Assembly (NCBI GenBank): GCA_036513315.1
Contig: DATBZF010000093.1
Span: 1 to 64,000, forward strand
Length of the DNA stretch: 64,000 bases
Source of the DNA: Roseiarcus sp036513315
GTDB lineage: Bacteria > Pseudomonadota > Alphaproteobacteria > Rhizobiales > Beijerinckiaceae
Reading direction: 5' to 3'
In this document: positions 63,665 through 64,000 of the stretch, piece after piece
How the letters are laid out: each line of letters starts with the position of its first letter
Numbering within the stretch: the stretch's first letter is position 1
The notes under the pieces: generated by a model
The model's database searches: none
Seen by the model: the letters and a program-made list of their open reading frames with translations, nothing else
What the model was told of the DNA's origin: nothing
Translations under genes and position numbers: made by a program

Positions 63665-63877
63665 TCAGCGAAGCAGGTCGTCGCGCTCGGCGATCGTCAG
63701 GCCGATGTCTTCGAGCTGGCGCAGCGGCAGGGCGGCGAAACGCCGACGGCCCTCGGCGCGGCTGGCCATCCCGCTCAGGCTGTTTAGAATTTGTTTACAT
63801 TTCGCGCCGACGCGGTCAAAGCCGCCACCGTCAAAAAAGCTGTGAGAATGGTCGGAAATGCGGATGTAATGGCTCAT
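63665..63877 (-). CDS. Small DUF1127-like protein
   Basis: A 70-residue protein. Its C-terminal half RRRFAALPLRQLEDIGLTIA followed by ERDDLL matches the DUF1127 pattern, an Arg-rich small domain often linked to phosphate or stress responses in Rhizobiales and to RNA turnover in Rhodobacter. The N-terminus MSHYIRISDHSHSFFDGGGF is less usual. I chose ATG at 63877 (AAGAGC upstream); ATG at 63898 would add seven residues. Convergent with the ligase gene. Confidence 0.72.
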   Translation of the reverse strand: MSHYIRISDHSHSFFDGGGFDRVGAKCKQILNSLSGMASRAEGRRRFAALPLRQLEDIGLTIAERDDLLR

Positions 63878-64000
63878 AATCGTTGCTCTTGGCGTCATTT
63901 TTGATTGAACGTGATGGTGATATACGCTTTAAATAGAAAGCGGCAAGTCATGCTTTATGCGTCAAATAAATAGAAAAACTATACGATGAAGGCCCTCACC
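63878..64000. promoter_or_regulatory. AT-rich upstream region of the DUF1127-like gene
   Basis: The last 120 bases are AT-richer than the rest and hold no gene start that I can support. A promoter for the leftward DUF1127-like gene is expected here. The sequence from about 63900 to 63985 has several TATA-like and TTTATT stretches, none a clear box. Confidence 0.3.

Overview
The window is GC-rich chromosomal DNA of an alphaproteobacterium, most likely order Hyphomicrobiales (Rhizobiales), perhaps near the Beijerinckiaceae, Methylocystaceae or Bradyrhizobium group. This placement is inferred from gene content (HdaA, ATP12 chaperone, Irr-type operator, DUF6314, SufT-type SUF operon) and from dispersed 'GLVPGIHA-type' palindromic repeats. 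Genes are densely packed, with many ATGA or 1-base overlaps and several TTG/GTG starts. I see no rRNA, CRISPR array, transposase or prophage. One tRNA (Asn) lies near the left end.

Layout. 0-0.4 kb: partial accessory-like gene, a tandem GTGCCCCCA repeat and tRNA-Asn. 0.5-12.5 kb: housekeeping genes (NAD(P)HX repair enzyme, a B12-type radical SAM protein paired with an exported VOC protein, accB-accC, a molybdopterin oxidoreductase, purM-purN, a CDP-alcohol phosphatidyltransferase). 12.1-18.9 kb: VOC protein, AI-2E family transporter, HdaA, polyphosphate kinase, exopolyphosphatase and a CHRD protein. 18.9-19.3 kb: a cluster of dispersed palindromic repeats. 19.4-21.3 kb: RNase D and an alpha/beta hydrolase. 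21.4-28.9 kb: a SUF iron-sulfur operon behind a near-perfect Irr-box-like palindrome, with a VOC gene and a cupin gene inside it. 29.4-34.2 kb: the PrkA/YeaH/SpoVR stress trio.

34.2-38.6 kb: DUF29, CrcB, RluC-type synthase and ATP12 chaperone, then an irregular stretch with two AT-rich palindromes, a small exported protein and two in-frame partial copies of the ATP12 3' end. 38.6-41.4 kb: a substrate-binding protein and a membrane class III cyclase. 41.7-43.3 kb: acyl-CoA carboxylase beta subunit; its likely alpha partner lies at 54.0-56.0 kb. 43.4-49.2 kb: a GGDEF-EAL protein, a 588-residue multi-pass permease fused to a hotdog thioesterase, and DUF4239 and DUF6314 proteins. 49.5-53.9 kb: NodU-type carbamoyltransferase, orphan NMT1-like binding protein, an AT-richer non-coding gap and a conserved hypothetical. 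56.1-64 kb: RlpA, then a branched-chain-amino-acid-type ABC operon (G-H-M-binding protein-F) ending in a PaaK-like CoA ligase, a strong terminator and a DUF1127-like small protein.

The items most worth a second look are the permease-thioesterase fusion (45.8-47.6 kb), the repeated ATP12 tail with the twin palindromes (37.0-38.6 kb), the Irr-box and extra genes of the SUF operon, and the binding-protein/cyclase pair.
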